A model generated the notes under the pieces. That model did no database searches. It had not been told where the DNA came from and saw nothing but the letters and a program-made list of their open reading frames with translations. The position numbers were made by a program, and so were the translations under genes. From Microcoleus sp. bin38.metabat.b11b12b14.051 (GTDB lineage: Bacteria; Cyanobacteriota; Cyanobacteriia; Cyanobacteriales; Microcoleaceae), in assembly GCF_013299165.1 (NCBI RefSeq), contig NZ_JAAFKD010000026.1:1-64000 (forward strand): a stretch of DNA of 64,000 nucleotides, in the 5' to 3' direction. Positions 28,434-37,430 of this stretch are shown here, piece by piece; positions within the stretch are counted from its first letter, which is position 1, and each line of letters begins with the position of its first letter.

Positions 28434-29028
28434 TGCAGATCAGCGAGATTTTATATAAACTTAATGATTGATTTAACCCACATTCCGCACCCACAAGTGC
28501 CACAATCGGTTCTTACTGATTTTTTTAGATAAATTAAGCTATAAATTATACTTTTGTACCGAAAATGGACGGCTATAAATTCGGGAAAAGGCATAATTTA
28601 TTACTAAAATAATTTGCATTAGTAATTATACTGTGTAACACGGCGGGTGCCGAATCTGGGATTTAATAGCCTGTTGTGTATTTAAATTTTATATTTTCAG
28701 AGCCGAATAAACATCCTCTCTCCATCGCACATTCTCCGCGTCTCCCTGTCGATCGCCACAGACAATCCAGATACGCAACACCTTGCTAATAATTTTCAAA
28801 ACTTATACAAAAATACTCCTAAAGGGGTACTCTATTCTTTAATCCTTTGCATAAATCTCGGCACCAGACAGCATCGAGTAAATAAACCCAACAATTGTTT
28901 ACTAGCAATAATTTTGAGAAATGTTATAATTTTTATAGACCAACAATTTCGCGCAAAAAAGTATCTAGAAATACAATTTTCTCGAAATGGCGATAGAGTA
29001 GAGATAGCATCTAACCGGAGTAAATTCC
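28434..29028. other. Intergenic, 0.6 kb, no gene seen
   Basis: AT-rich region with no credible frame and no clear palindrome. A ribosome-binding site (CCGGAGTAAATTCC) sits at the right end, just before the glycosyltransferase start at 29029. Confidence 0.5.
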
Positions 29029-30309
29029 ATGACATCCACCTCCTTAAATATCAGAGAAATTGGGGCCATAGAACAACCTTTAATGCCGATCGAGCAGCGC
29101 TACTTGCTCGTCCTCAACATCAAATCCTCCTGCGACTCCAAGGGCAGCAGGTATCTCGATCCATTGTGGGCAAAAGACTTAATCGAACACTTCAAATATT
29201 TGAAAAATTTCACGCTAGCATCTCCAGCCGAACCAGAAGCACCGCCAAAAAACACAATCAACGTGGATCGAGAACCATCATTTGCCGGTGCTAAATTTGT
29301 TGATCTTCCCTCGCCAAATAGCTACGGCAAGGCAATATTGCTGCTGCCGGCGACGATTGCCAAACTTTGGGGCGCGATCGCCTCTTCAGATATCGTACAC
29401 AGCGGCATAGCAGGCTGGCCGATTCCCATGGCGTGGCTAGTGACGCCCATAGTCCTGATCCAGCGCAAACCATATCTGCTGGTAGTCGAGTCCGCCCCTT
29501 GGCGCCTGCAACCGGGCAGCGCTGCTAGCATTAAAGCCAAAATTGTCGCTGCCATATCCGAAACATTAAATCGCTGGTGCGTCAACAGCGCCGACTTGAC
29601 AATTTTTACACAGTCACAATACCAGCAGAGTTTATTAACCAAACGGCACAAACCAAGTCACATAATTAATGCTTCGTGGATCGACGAAGGAAATATTATT
29701 TCCGACGGCGAGGCTGCCCAAATATGGCAGGAAAAACTTTCGGCCTCCCCCAAGCAACTAAAAATATTATTTGCTGGCAGATTGCATCCACATAAAGGCG
29801 TATTAGTTCTGCTAGAAGCAATGAAAATCTTGGACGCCCAAAACATTGCCGTCAAGCTCGACATCCTCGGCGAAGGCGAACTGCTTAGCAACTGCCAAGC
29901 AGCCAGCAAGGAGCTGCAAAAATCCGCACAGATCGAAGTTTTGGGAACCCTTCCTTACGGGAGAGAATTCTTGGGGCGATTGCAACAATATCATGCTGTG
30001 GTGGTTCCCAGCATCTCAGACGAACAGCCCAGAGTCGTATACGATGCTTATTCCCAAGCCGTACCGGTATTGGCAAACAATACAGCCGGACTCCGCGACT
30101 GCATCGAAAACGGCGTCACAGGCTCGATCGCCAATTGCGACAACCCCGCTGCGCTCGCAAACTTGCTCAAACAGTCGGGAGAAAACTTGAATTTACTGCA
30201 AAATATGGGCATGGCAGCTCTGAACAAGGCTCGCAGCCTCACTCACCAAGAAATGCACCAGCAGCGGTGGCAGCTTTTGTTAAATATGTTGGAGCGATCG
30301 CCAAAGTAG
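29029..30309 (+). CDS. Glycosyltransferase family 4 protein
   Basis: A 426-residue GT-B glycosyltransferase. The C-terminal nucleotide-sugar-binding half has ILFAGRLHPHKGVLVLLEAM, LDILGEGELLSN and the late motif VVVPSISDEQPRVVYDAYSQAVPVLA, where GT4 enzymes carry the E-x7-E/D element. The N-terminal half (about 1-200) is the acceptor domain. It is the first gene of the plus-strand glycan cluster, with GGAG about 10 bp before its ATG. It probably adds a sugar to a lipid-linked or surface polysaccharide at the inner face of the membrane. Confidence 0.9.
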   Translation: MTSTSLNIREIGAIEQPLMPIEQRYLLVLNIKSSCDSKGSRYLDPLWAKDLIEHFKYLKNFTLASPAEPEAPPKNTINVDREPSFAGAKFVDLPSPNSYGKAILLLPATIAKLWGAIASSDIVHSGIAGWPIPMAWLVTPIVLIQRKPYLLVVESAPWRLQPGSAASIKAKIVAAISETLNRWCVNSADLTIFTQSQYQQSLLTKRHKPSHIINASWIDEGNIISDGEAAQIWQEKLSASPKQLKILFAGRLHPHKGVLVLLEAMKILDAQNIAVKLDILGEGELLSNCQAASKELQKSAQIEVLGTLPYGREFLGRLQQYHAVVVPSISDEQPRVVYDAYSQAVPVLANNTAGLRDCIENGVTGSIANCDNPAALANLLKQSGENLNLLQNMGMAALNKARSLTHQEMHQQRWQLLLNMLERSPK

Positions 30310-30396
30310 CTGATACGATCGCTACTGAGCGATCGAACGCTCTTGCCAAATCCCTGCAACTTGAGCTAAAAAGTTGTTAAACCAACAACTGCACTT

Positions 30397-31383
30397 ATGT
30401 CCAATGCCAGCGATCCCAATCACCCGTATCCACTGCTGGTTGTCATTGTTAACTACCGAACCGCTAGTTTGACAATTGACTGCTTGCGCTCTCTAGTTAG
30501 CGAAGTGCAATCCGTCCCCGGTACGCAGGTTGTAGTTGGCGACAACGCATCAGGCGACAACTCTACCGCAGAAATACCAGCCGCCATAGCATCATCCGGC
30601 TGGAGCGAATGGGCATCCTTCGTTCCCCTAGAGCGCAACGGCGGATTTGCCTACGGGAACAACGCCCTGATCCGTCCCGCCCTGCAATCGAGCAATCCCC
30701 CCCCTTACGTCCTGCTGCTCAACCCAGACACGGTAGTTCGCCCCGGAGCTCTCAAAGCACTGGTGGATTTCATGGACGCTCATCCCGACGCAGGGATTGC
30801 CGGCAGCCGCTTGGAAGATCCTGACGGTACTCCCCAGCAGTCAGCCTTTCGGTTTCACACCCTAGCCAGCGAGTTCGATTTCGGCTGGCGGCTCGGCTTC
30901 GTATCAAAACTGCTAGCAAGGTGGGCAGTAGCCCCTCCCGTCCCCCAAGAAACCTGCCAAACAGACTGGGTAGCCGGAGCTTCCGCGATCGTCCGCCGCG
31001 AAGTATTTGAAGCAGTTGGGCTGCTAGATGAAGTATATTTCATGTATTACGAAGAAATGGACTTTTGCCTGCAAGCTAACAGAGCAGGCTGGAGTTGCTG
31101 GTACGTACCAGAAAGCCGAGTCGTACACCTCGTCGGGCAAAGTTCCGGCGTCAATAACTTTCAACCTCGGACTAAGCGACTGCCTCAATACTGGTACGAT
31201 TCCCGGCGCCGGTACTTTGTCAAAAATTACGGTTGGTTGTACACAGCATTAGCCGATTTATTTTGGGCTTCCGGCTTTGTTTTTTGGAGGATGCGCCGGG
31301 TTGTTCAGCGCAAGCCGGACACAGATCCGCCGAAGATGCTCAGCGATTTCATGTCCAACAGCGTCTTTTTCAAAGGAGGCTAA
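30397..31383 (+). CDS. Glycosyltransferase family 2 (rhamnosyltransferase-like)
   Basis: A 328-residue GT-A enzyme. The start LLVVIVNYRTASLTIDCLRSL, GDNASGDNS, the N-G-G-F-A-Y-G-N-N signature and LLLNPDTVV (nucleotide/metal aspartates) are those of the WbbL/rhamnosyltransferase-like GT2 branch. AGASAIVRREVFEAVGLLDEVYFMYYEEMDFCLQ gives the acceptor/catalytic ED motif. It lies 87 bp after the GT4 gene on the same strand, so the two are likely co-transcribed. Confidence 0.92.
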   Translation: MSNASDPNHPYPLLVVIVNYRTASLTIDCLRSLVSEVQSVPGTQVVVGDNASGDNSTAEIPAAIASSGWSEWASFVPLERNGGFAYGNNALIRPALQSSNPPPYVLLLNPDTVVRPGALKALVDFMDAHPDAGIAGSRLEDPDGTPQQSAFRFHTLASEFDFGWRLGFVSKLLARWAVAPPVPQETCQTDWVAGASAIVRREVFEAVGLLDEVYFMYYEEMDFCLQANRAGWSCWYVPESRVVHLVGQSSGVNNFQPRTKRLPQYWYDSRRRYFVKNYGWLYTALADLFWASGFVFWRMRRVVQRKPDTDPPKMLSDFMSNSVFFKGG

Positions 31384-31594
31384 CTGCCCAACCCGGGGAA
31401 ATTGAGGATAGAAAATTTTAAAATTGATGCTTTGAGAATTGGCTACCGCTTTTTTCACGATGTATGTTTTTAAAGTTTCCGTTCTCAATTTTTCATTCAT
31501 GGTGCACACAAATCGCACTCGATAAAAATATGCGCTTTCAAAAAAAAGATGCACGGGGGAGCGCAGAATACAGCAATATCGACACGTAATTGCA

Positions 31595-32616
31595 ATGAAC
31601 AGCGAAACCGAAAAAAGCACTGTACTATCTGGCCGCTCCATACCAATACCAGCATCGAAAATGTTTACCTACCCCACGCGATTGGCGAGTGCGTGGAAGC
31701 CCGACATCATGGAAATTAACTTGCCGGAATATTTGTTAGAAAGACCGTCCGTAGAAATCATAGTTCGCCAAGGCTCAACCCGGTCAATTTAAAATAATAG
31801 CGGCAATATTTACCAAAAAATCTACAGAAAATTAACCCCCCCGATGTTAGTTGACGGCTCGTACATTTTAGACTCCCGCTACGAAACAGACTGCAACATA
31901 GCCCACATGATGACTGGCGTAGTACCCCAACTTTTAGCAGCAAAAAAAAATGCGACAAAATCACAGTGGTATTGCGATCGAATGCTACCAACATGGCAAA
32001 AAATATCTACAACCTCCTCGGAGCGTCAGTGCTGTGCACGGACAAAGATATTGACGGCAAGCTGATATTAGCCAGCAAAAACTCTATGTACTCTTATGAC
32101 GGGTGGTACACTAATTTATTTGGGGAATTGGATTTTGAAGGGTGGAACCACCAAACTCCAGAAAGAATCTTTATTTCTCGCAAAGGAGACAGAAGTTTAA
32201 TCAATGAAAGCGAAGTAGAACAATTTTTGCAAGCATACGGATTTCGGAAATATTACTTTGAAGATATCCCGATTAGCGAACAGTGGTCGGTAGCAACAAA
32301 TGCTAAAATTATAGTGGGAGTGCAGGGGGCAGCTATGTCCCATTTGGTTTTAAACCGTTACCAAGTTAAGGTGATAGAATTGTTTCATCCGGGGTACGTA
32401 GTCGATATTTACCGAAATATTGTCGGAGCTGTGGGCGGAAATTGGTGTGCCGTTAGCGGTCAAATTACACAAGATGTAATCGCAGAACTAGACTTTAAAC
32501 AACAAGCTAGAAAGTTTGCCGCCACTCCCACCCGCATCGACATAAATTCCCTCCAGATGGCATTAAAATATTTGCAGATAAGTGCCACACAGTCAAATCA
32601 CTCTGTTCCAAACTAA
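31595..32616 (+). pseudogene. GT61-type glycosyltransferase (DUF563), disrupted by a stop and a frameshift
   Basis: The first part is read from 31595 in one frame. It carries an in-frame TAA at 31790-31792 but continues in the same frame (NNSGNIYQKIYRKL..DGSYILDSRY) to an A9 run at 31942-31950. There the reading shifts by one, and the conserved C-terminal half continues to 32616 (IFISRKGDRSLINE, KIIVGVQGAAMSHLVL, VIELFHPGYV). These motifs mark the GT61 family (xylosyl/arabinosyl-type transferases). One extra A in the run would rejoin AAKK with CDKITVVLRSNA. Two lesions suggest a real pseudogene rather than one sequencing error. It lies between a GT2 gene and an acetyltransferase gene. Confidence 0.82.
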
Positions 32617-32643
32617 ACAAATAACCGATCGCCGGAATAAATT

Positions 32644-33210
32644 ATGGTAGCGCAGCCGGAACTCACAGAAACTGCAACTCAAACAGAAACCCCAGAATTG
32701 GGACTTTGGCAACAAATAAAAGAAGACTGGATCGCTCACGGACGCGACTGGACAAAACCGGGATTTCGTGCTGTAGCCGTTCAAAGGTTCGGCGTCTGGA
32801 GAATGCAGGTAGAACCAAAACTGCTGCGGGCTCCATTGAGCATTCTGTATCGATCGCTCTACCGCAAAATCCGCAATACTTACGGGATAGACTTGCCCTA
32901 CACCGTGAAACTCGGCCGCCGGGTAATCGTAGAACATCAAGGGGCGATCGTGATTCACGGTTACTGTGTGATTGGCGACGACTGTATCATCCGCCAAGGT
33001 GTAACTTTAGGAAATCGCTACTTGGATCGCCCCTTAGAAGCCCCCAAATTGGGAACGCGAGTCAATGTCGGCGCAGGTGCTAAACTTCTCGGCGGCATCA
33101 GTTTGGGAGACGGCGCCAGCATTGGCGCCAACGCTGTCGTGTTGTCAGACGTGCCGGCGGGTCAAACAGCAGTCGGCATCCCCGCCAAGATTCTCAAATC
33201 TACCAAATAA
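32644..33210 (+). CDS. Serine O-acetyltransferase-like hexapeptide acetyltransferase
   Basis: A 188-residue left-handed beta-helix enzyme of the CysE-like branch. The N-terminal helical part (25-90) is followed by hexapeptide repeats from about residue 95: IVIHGYCVIGDDCIIRQGV, TRVNVGAGAKLLGGI, LGDGASIGANAVVLSDV, ending in VGIPAKILK. The catalytic His is in IVIHGY. It is shorter than housekeeping CysE and sits in a glycan gene cluster, so it more likely acetylates a sugar residue; cysteine synthesis is the alternative. It follows the GT61 pseudogene by 28 bp. Confidence 0.85.
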   Translation: MVAQPELTETATQTETPELGLWQQIKEDWIAHGRDWTKPGFRAVAVQRFGVWRMQVEPKLLRAPLSILYRSLYRKIRNTYGIDLPYTVKLGRRVIVEHQGAIVIHGYCVIGDDCIIRQGVTLGNRYLDRPLEAPKLGTRVNVGAGAKLLGGISLGDGASIGANAVVLSDVPAGQTAVGIPAKILKSTK

Positions 33211-33509
33211 GGCGAAGGCGATTAACTCGATTTTTGCGAAAATCCTCCGCCATTTTCCGATCGGCTAGAGGCTGTTCCAGATGCTGCGGCCCTTTGTCCC
33301 GCAGCATCAACCGAATTTTTACCAAAAAGAATAGGTTGAAAGCCTCTGGCTTGTCTAGTGTCGTCGCCGCTGTCCTCCTAGTCCAAACAGGTCGCAGAAG
33401 CCCCTGTAGCTAGCCCGAGCGCCTCCATTACAGCCGCCGCGTCGAATAGGTGAAACAACTGCCAGCCGAAACTCAAAGCTGATGCGGGGCCCGCGCCAGC
33501 TCGATCGTA

Positions 33510-33635
33510 TATAGCGGTTCTCAAAAACATGAGGTATGCCCTATGCCCTATGCCCTATGCCCTATGCCCTATGCCCTATGCCCTATGCCCTATGCCCTAT
33601 GCCCGGCATACCTCACCTTTTTGAGAAAGGCTATA
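33510..33635. mobile_element. MITE-like inverted repeat enclosing ten ATGCCCT heptamers
   Basis: Arms at 33510-33540 and 33605-33635 (TATAGCGGTTCTCAAAAA..TGAGGTATGCC against TATAGCCTTTCTCAAAAA..TGAGGTATGCC) are about 31 bp long with only about four mismatches. Both outer ends are TATA. Between them lie about ten exact CCTATGC units. The structure looks like a short IS-derived palindrome whose loop has expanded into a heptamer array. The flanking gap (33211-33881) holds no gene. Confidence 0.75.
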
Positions 33636-33881
33636 TCTTTGTCTGCTACTGCAAACTATCAGCTCGATCGATCTACCAACAAGTGCAAGAATATATTGCC
33701 AAGAAAAAAGTTAAATTTAACTTTTTTGACCTGGCAGCACTCAAAAGTATTGGTGTGGTAGAATTCACCATCGGCTAACAGTAGTTGAACACCCAATACA
33801 TAAACTTGAGCAGCTTTGTTTTGTGAAGATATTGTGAAGTTAGCGACAGTGTTACTAAAATATTAAAATAACAGCTCGCAA

Positions 33882-34913
33882 TTGGAATTTAAGAGGTATC
33901 GCTTGAAACAAATTGGATTAGTTGCGATCGGGCGGAATGAAGGCGATCGCCTTGGAGCGTGTTTGCGGTCAGCGATCGTCCAAGTAGCTCTGGTGGTTTA
34001 TGTTGATTCCGGCTCAACTGACGGCAGTTTGGAATTAGCCCGGTCTCTAGGAGCCGATACAGTAGAACTAGACCTATCTATCCCATTTACCGCAGCACGC
34101 GCCCGAAATGAAGGATTTGCCCGCCTGCGGCAATTAGAGCCCGACATCGAATTTGTTCAATTCGTAGATGGCGACTGCGAAATAGTTGGTGGCTGGCTGC
34201 AAACAGCCCAGCAAGAACTCGCCGCCCGACCAGAATTAGCCGCAGTCTGCGGGCGCCGGCGCGAAAAATTCCCCGAAGCCACAGCATACAACCGACTGTG
34301 CGACATGGAGTGGGACACACCAGTTGGTGACGCCAAAGCCTGCGGGGGCGACTCCATGATGCGGACATCGGCATTCGAGCAAGTCGGCGGTTTCAACCCC
34401 ACACTGATCGCCGGCGAAGAACCGGAACTGTGCGTGCGGCTGCGCCAAAACGGCTGGAAAATCGAGCGTTTGGATGCAGAAATGACCCTGCACGACGCCC
34501 AAATGACTCGTTTTGACCAGTGGTGGAAGCGCTCTCAAAGAGCAGGTCACGCCTACGCCGAAGGTTCCTGGTTGCACGGAAACACCCCAGAGCGCCACTG
34601 GGTGAAGGACACCATCAGTATTTGGTTCTGGGGAGGCGTTTTGCCGGTGATAGCATTAAGTACGGCGTGGTTCACACAAGGGTGGAGCCTCTGGTTGCTG
34701 GCCGGTTATCCGGTACTTACTTACCGAATTTACCGCCGGATGCAGCAGCAGAATTTGCCAGCCAAGGATGCTGCACTTTATGCTACATCTTGCGCGATCG
34801 GCAGATTTCCTCAGTTGCAAGGTCAGATTCAGTTTCACCAGCGCCGGTTGCTGGGACAGCGCAGCAGCTTGATCGAATATAAAACATCAAAGCCTGTGAA
34901 TTCGGCGAGGTAG
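33882..34913 (+). CDS. Glycosyltransferase family 2 protein with C-terminal membrane segments
   Basis: A 343-residue GT-A glycosyltransferase. The start IGLVAIGRNEGDRLGACLRSA, VYVDSGSTDGSLELA and VQFVDGDCEIVGGWL (DxD-like metal site) define GT2. GGDSMMRTSAFEQVGGFNPTLIAGEEPELCVRL supplies the catalytic ED motif. One or two hydrophobic segments near residues 245-275 suggest membrane anchoring. The start is TTG at 33882, with another TTG at 33903 closer to the conserved sequence. It belongs to the polysaccharide cluster. Confidence 0.9.
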   Translation: MEFKRYRLKQIGLVAIGRNEGDRLGACLRSAIVQVALVVYVDSGSTDGSLELARSLGADTVELDLSIPFTAARARNEGFARLRQLEPDIEFVQFVDGDCEIVGGWLQTAQQELAARPELAAVCGRRREKFPEATAYNRLCDMEWDTPVGDAKACGGDSMMRTSAFEQVGGFNPTLIAGEEPELCVRLRQNGWKIERLDAEMTLHDAQMTRFDQWWKRSQRAGHAYAEGSWLHGNTPERHWVKDTISIWFWGGVLPVIALSTAWFTQGWSLWLLAGYPVLTYRIYRRMQQQNLPAKDAALYATSCAIGRFPQLQGQIQFHQRRLLGQRSSLIEYKTSKPVNSAR

Positions 34914-35537
34914 AATGAGTCCTAAATTTAGTGAGTAGATCAGTCAAAATAAACATAACTTGTCTGTCCTCTATGCCCTTGCCTGTGGCAGTTATGCCTC
35001 AGGCAAGTATCCAGATAACACAAAAAAGTGGGCAACCAAAAATATAAATTTTTATTGATAGACTGTAGCCCCAATGCTGCATTTGTATTTTTGGCAGGGT
35101 ACATTTTTTTAGAAGCTATTAGAAAACGCGGAGAGATAACTATTGTTAGCCATGAAATAGATACAACGCTTAGTTCAAAGTAAAAAGAACACGAAAGCAT
35201 TAGTTGTATAACCGTCATCACAGGGGATTTAAGCCCCCACCTTTAGGTGGATTGTTTTTAGGCAGGGGCTTAAATCCCCTGCCTAAAAACTTCGCACTCC
35301 GAAGTCAACCCCTCGACTTCGCGGGCGGGCTCTTCTGTCAACTGTCAACTGTTAACGAAAGTCTGGATACTAAACAATACTTGCCAGAGAAAGCCACGCG
35401 ACACTGAAAATTTCAAATAACGGCATTCAGCTAGTTTCTTAGGCAGTTTAGTTGATGCAGGATTCAATCAATGACTTGCGAAAAATCAAATTGTAAATCT
35501 AAATAGTCTATTAATTCACTTGGGATAAAAATAAGTT
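34914..35537. repeat. Intergenic region with a 16-bp inverted repeat (35222-35280)
   Basis: Arms AGGGGATTTAAGCCCC (35222-35237) and GGGGCTTAAATCCCCT (35265-35280) are perfect complements. A GTCAACTGTCAACTGTTAAC heptamer run follows at about 35336-35355. The 80-90-codon frame on the minus strand at 34940-35221 has no motif or start context. No gene is supported. Confidence 0.7.
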
Positions 35538-36788
35538 ATGCGAATAGTAATTGTTGCTCAAAATGCCTCAACTCAATTCGGTGGTGAGTCATTGCTGCCG
35601 GTGAACTACTTCCGGATACTTCGATCGCGTAAAATAGAGACTTGGTTAGTAGTGCACGCGCGCACCCAGGCCGAACTCGAAGCGCTCTTTCCAGAAGATC
35701 GCGATCGAATGCACTTTGTATCCGACACTTGGCTGCATCGGCTCCTTAGCACTTGCGGGGAATTGATTCCAGCCAGAGTGAATGAATTTACTTTTGGGCT
35801 GCTCAGTCACCTGTACACCCAGATGCTTCAGCGCCGGATTGTCCGGCGGTTGGTGAGCGAACACCAAATTGATGTTGTACACGAACCCACACCAGTCTCG
35901 GCAACAATTCCTTCGTTAATGTTCGGATTGGGTGAGCCCGTAGTTATGGGGCCGATGAACACGTCGGTTAAATTTCCTCTGGCATTTCGATCGCGCCAAA
36001 ATCCGACCATTGATATTTTAATTGCGATCGGTTACCAGTTCGTCGATGTCTTCAATCGTCTTGTGCCAGGTAAAATCAAAGCCGAGACGCTGTTGGTAGC
36101 AAACGAGCGCACGAAGCAAGCACTTCCAACTGGAGTGCAAGGTAAAATCATTGAACTTGTCGAAAACGGCGTGGATTTCTCAGTGTGGCGATCGGACTCT
36201 ACCGCATCAAACGAGCAAAATCAACAAATTCACTTTGTTTTCTTGGGGCGTCTGGCAGACTGGAAAGGTGTAGACTTGCTGCTGGAAGCTTTCGCCATCG
36301 TCGCCACTCAAACTGATGCAGTATTGGAAATCATCGGCGACGGGGATATGCGAGGGGAACTCCAAGCTCAAACCGCTCGTTTGGGGATCGAGAGCAGGGT
36401 TGTATTTAGCGGCTGGCTTTCTCAGGAGCAGTGCTCTCTCAAAATGCAACAAGCTGATACAATGGTGTTCCCTAGTTTGCGAGAACCGGGCGGGGCTGTG
36501 GTGATGGAGGCAATGGCAGTGGGCTTGCCGATTATAGCAACGAACTGGGGTGGCCCAGCGGATTATCTGGATTCCACTTGCGGTATTTTAGTAGAACCCA
36601 CTTATCCAGAAGGCTTCGTCAAGGGGCTAACTGATGCGATGCTGAAGCTAGCTCAGTCGCCAGAATTACGGCAGAATATGGGTATGGCTGGACGGGAACG
36701 TGTCCGGCAGCGTTTTGACTGGGAACGCAAAGTCGATCGCATGATTGAAATTTATCAACAAACGATCGACACTTGCCAGAAGCATTAG
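35538..36788 (+). CDS. Glycosyltransferase family 4 protein
   Basis: A 416-residue GT-B enzyme. It starts RIVIVAQNASTQFGGESLLP, typical of the N-terminal Rossmann half with a G-G-E/A acceptor loop. C-terminal motifs are FVFLGRLADWKGVDLLLEAF, LEIIGDGDMRGEL and MVFPSLREPGGAVVMEAMAVGLP, the last being the E-x7-E retaining-transferase signature. A cytoplasmic, membrane-associated role in extracellular polysaccharide assembly is inferred from the neighbouring transferases. A hairpin follows the stop. Confidence 0.92.
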   Translation: MRIVIVAQNASTQFGGESLLPVNYFRILRSRKIETWLVVHARTQAELEALFPEDRDRMHFVSDTWLHRLLSTCGELIPARVNEFTFGLLSHLYTQMLQRRIVRRLVSEHQIDVVHEPTPVSATIPSLMFGLGEPVVMGPMNTSVKFPLAFRSRQNPTIDILIAIGYQFVDVFNRLVPGKIKAETLLVANERTKQALPTGVQGKIIELVENGVDFSVWRSDSTASNEQNQQIHFVFLGRLADWKGVDLLLEAFAIVATQTDAVLEIIGDGDMRGELQAQTARLGIESRVVFSGWLSQEQCSLKMQQADTMVFPSLREPGGAVVMEAMAVGLPIIATNWGGPADYLDSTCGILVEPTYPEGFVKGLTDAMLKLAQSPELRQNMGMAGRERVRQRFDWERKVDRMIEIYQQTIDTCQKH

Positions 36789-36803
36789 CTAAGCCAAGCA
36801 CTA

Positions 36804-36836
36804 AAGCAGCAGCTCTCTACTAGGGAGCTGCTGCTT
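36804..36836 (+). terminator. Hairpin after the GT4 gene
   Basis: Perfect 12-bp arms AAGCAGCAGCTC (36804-36815) and GAGCTGCTGCTT (36825-36836) with a 9-nt loop, 15 bp after the stop codon. The U-run is weak (TTGGGGTTG). A second palindrome, CGGGTTAACCCG, at 36896-36907 lies nearer the convergent Ycf35-like gene. Confidence 0.55.
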
Positions 36837-36946
36837 GGGGTTGCTAAAAAAGTGTGTGGCGGCAAAAGAACCCCACTCTACATCTTAGCTAAAAACGGGT
36901 TAACCCGTATTTGGTTAACCCGCGAGCTTAGAAACACGCAAAGCGA

Positions 36947-37300
36947 TTAATTTTGCACTACCAGCTTGACGTTGGCGTTTTGCAAACCGCGCTGCTTGAC
37001 TGCTGCCAAGGTCTTGTTAACTGCGTACTTCTGGTTGATGGAGTTAATTAACTCAGTTTGATTGTGCTTTTTGGCGACGCCCCAGAGGTCTGCAATCAGA
37101 TCAAAGGAACCGTCGCTATTGCGAGACCAACCCAGGTCGTATTCGCCTTCCAGAGTCGCCACGATGTCGGAGCGAACGCGCTGACCATTATAGCCGCGAA
37201 CATCTGCTTCTGACTTGACTGAAATGCCCAAGTCACGTAGGGAAGCTTTCAAGATTTCGGCATCGGTGATTTTGGTACGCAGAGTGCTAAAGTGAGACAT
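36947..37300 (-). CDS. ycf35: Ycf35/DUF1257 family protein
   Basis: A 117-residue protein conserved in cyanobacteria and red-algal plastids. The start MSHFSTLRTKITDAEILKAS is the family hallmark, followed by GYDLGW-type and DLIADLWGVAK motifs. Its biochemical role is not established. It lies downstream of the Ycf46-like AAA ATPase on the same strand (131-bp gap), an arrangement seen repeatedly in cyanobacteria and suggesting a shared pathway. Confidence 0.92.
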   Translation of the reverse strand: MSHFSTLRTKITDAEILKASLRDLGISVKSEADVRGYNGQRVRSDIVATLEGEYDLGWSRNSDGSFDLIADLWGVAKKHNQTELINSINQKYAVNKTLAAVKQRGLQNANVKLVVQN

Positions 37301-37430
37301 TGGATTTCCTCCTAATAAAACTGAGAGAGAAACAACAACGGTCTGGATTTAACGGTGCCGCTGGGCGGCTCTTCAATCGAACTGCTAGCTGTTGCTAGCC
37401 TTTGCTCCTGTTTGGACCAGGAGAAAGCTT

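Noticed and set aside
34940..35221. 93-residue minus-strand ORF
   Set aside because: No ribosome-binding site, no domain, poor composition; it lies in a repeat-rich gap.
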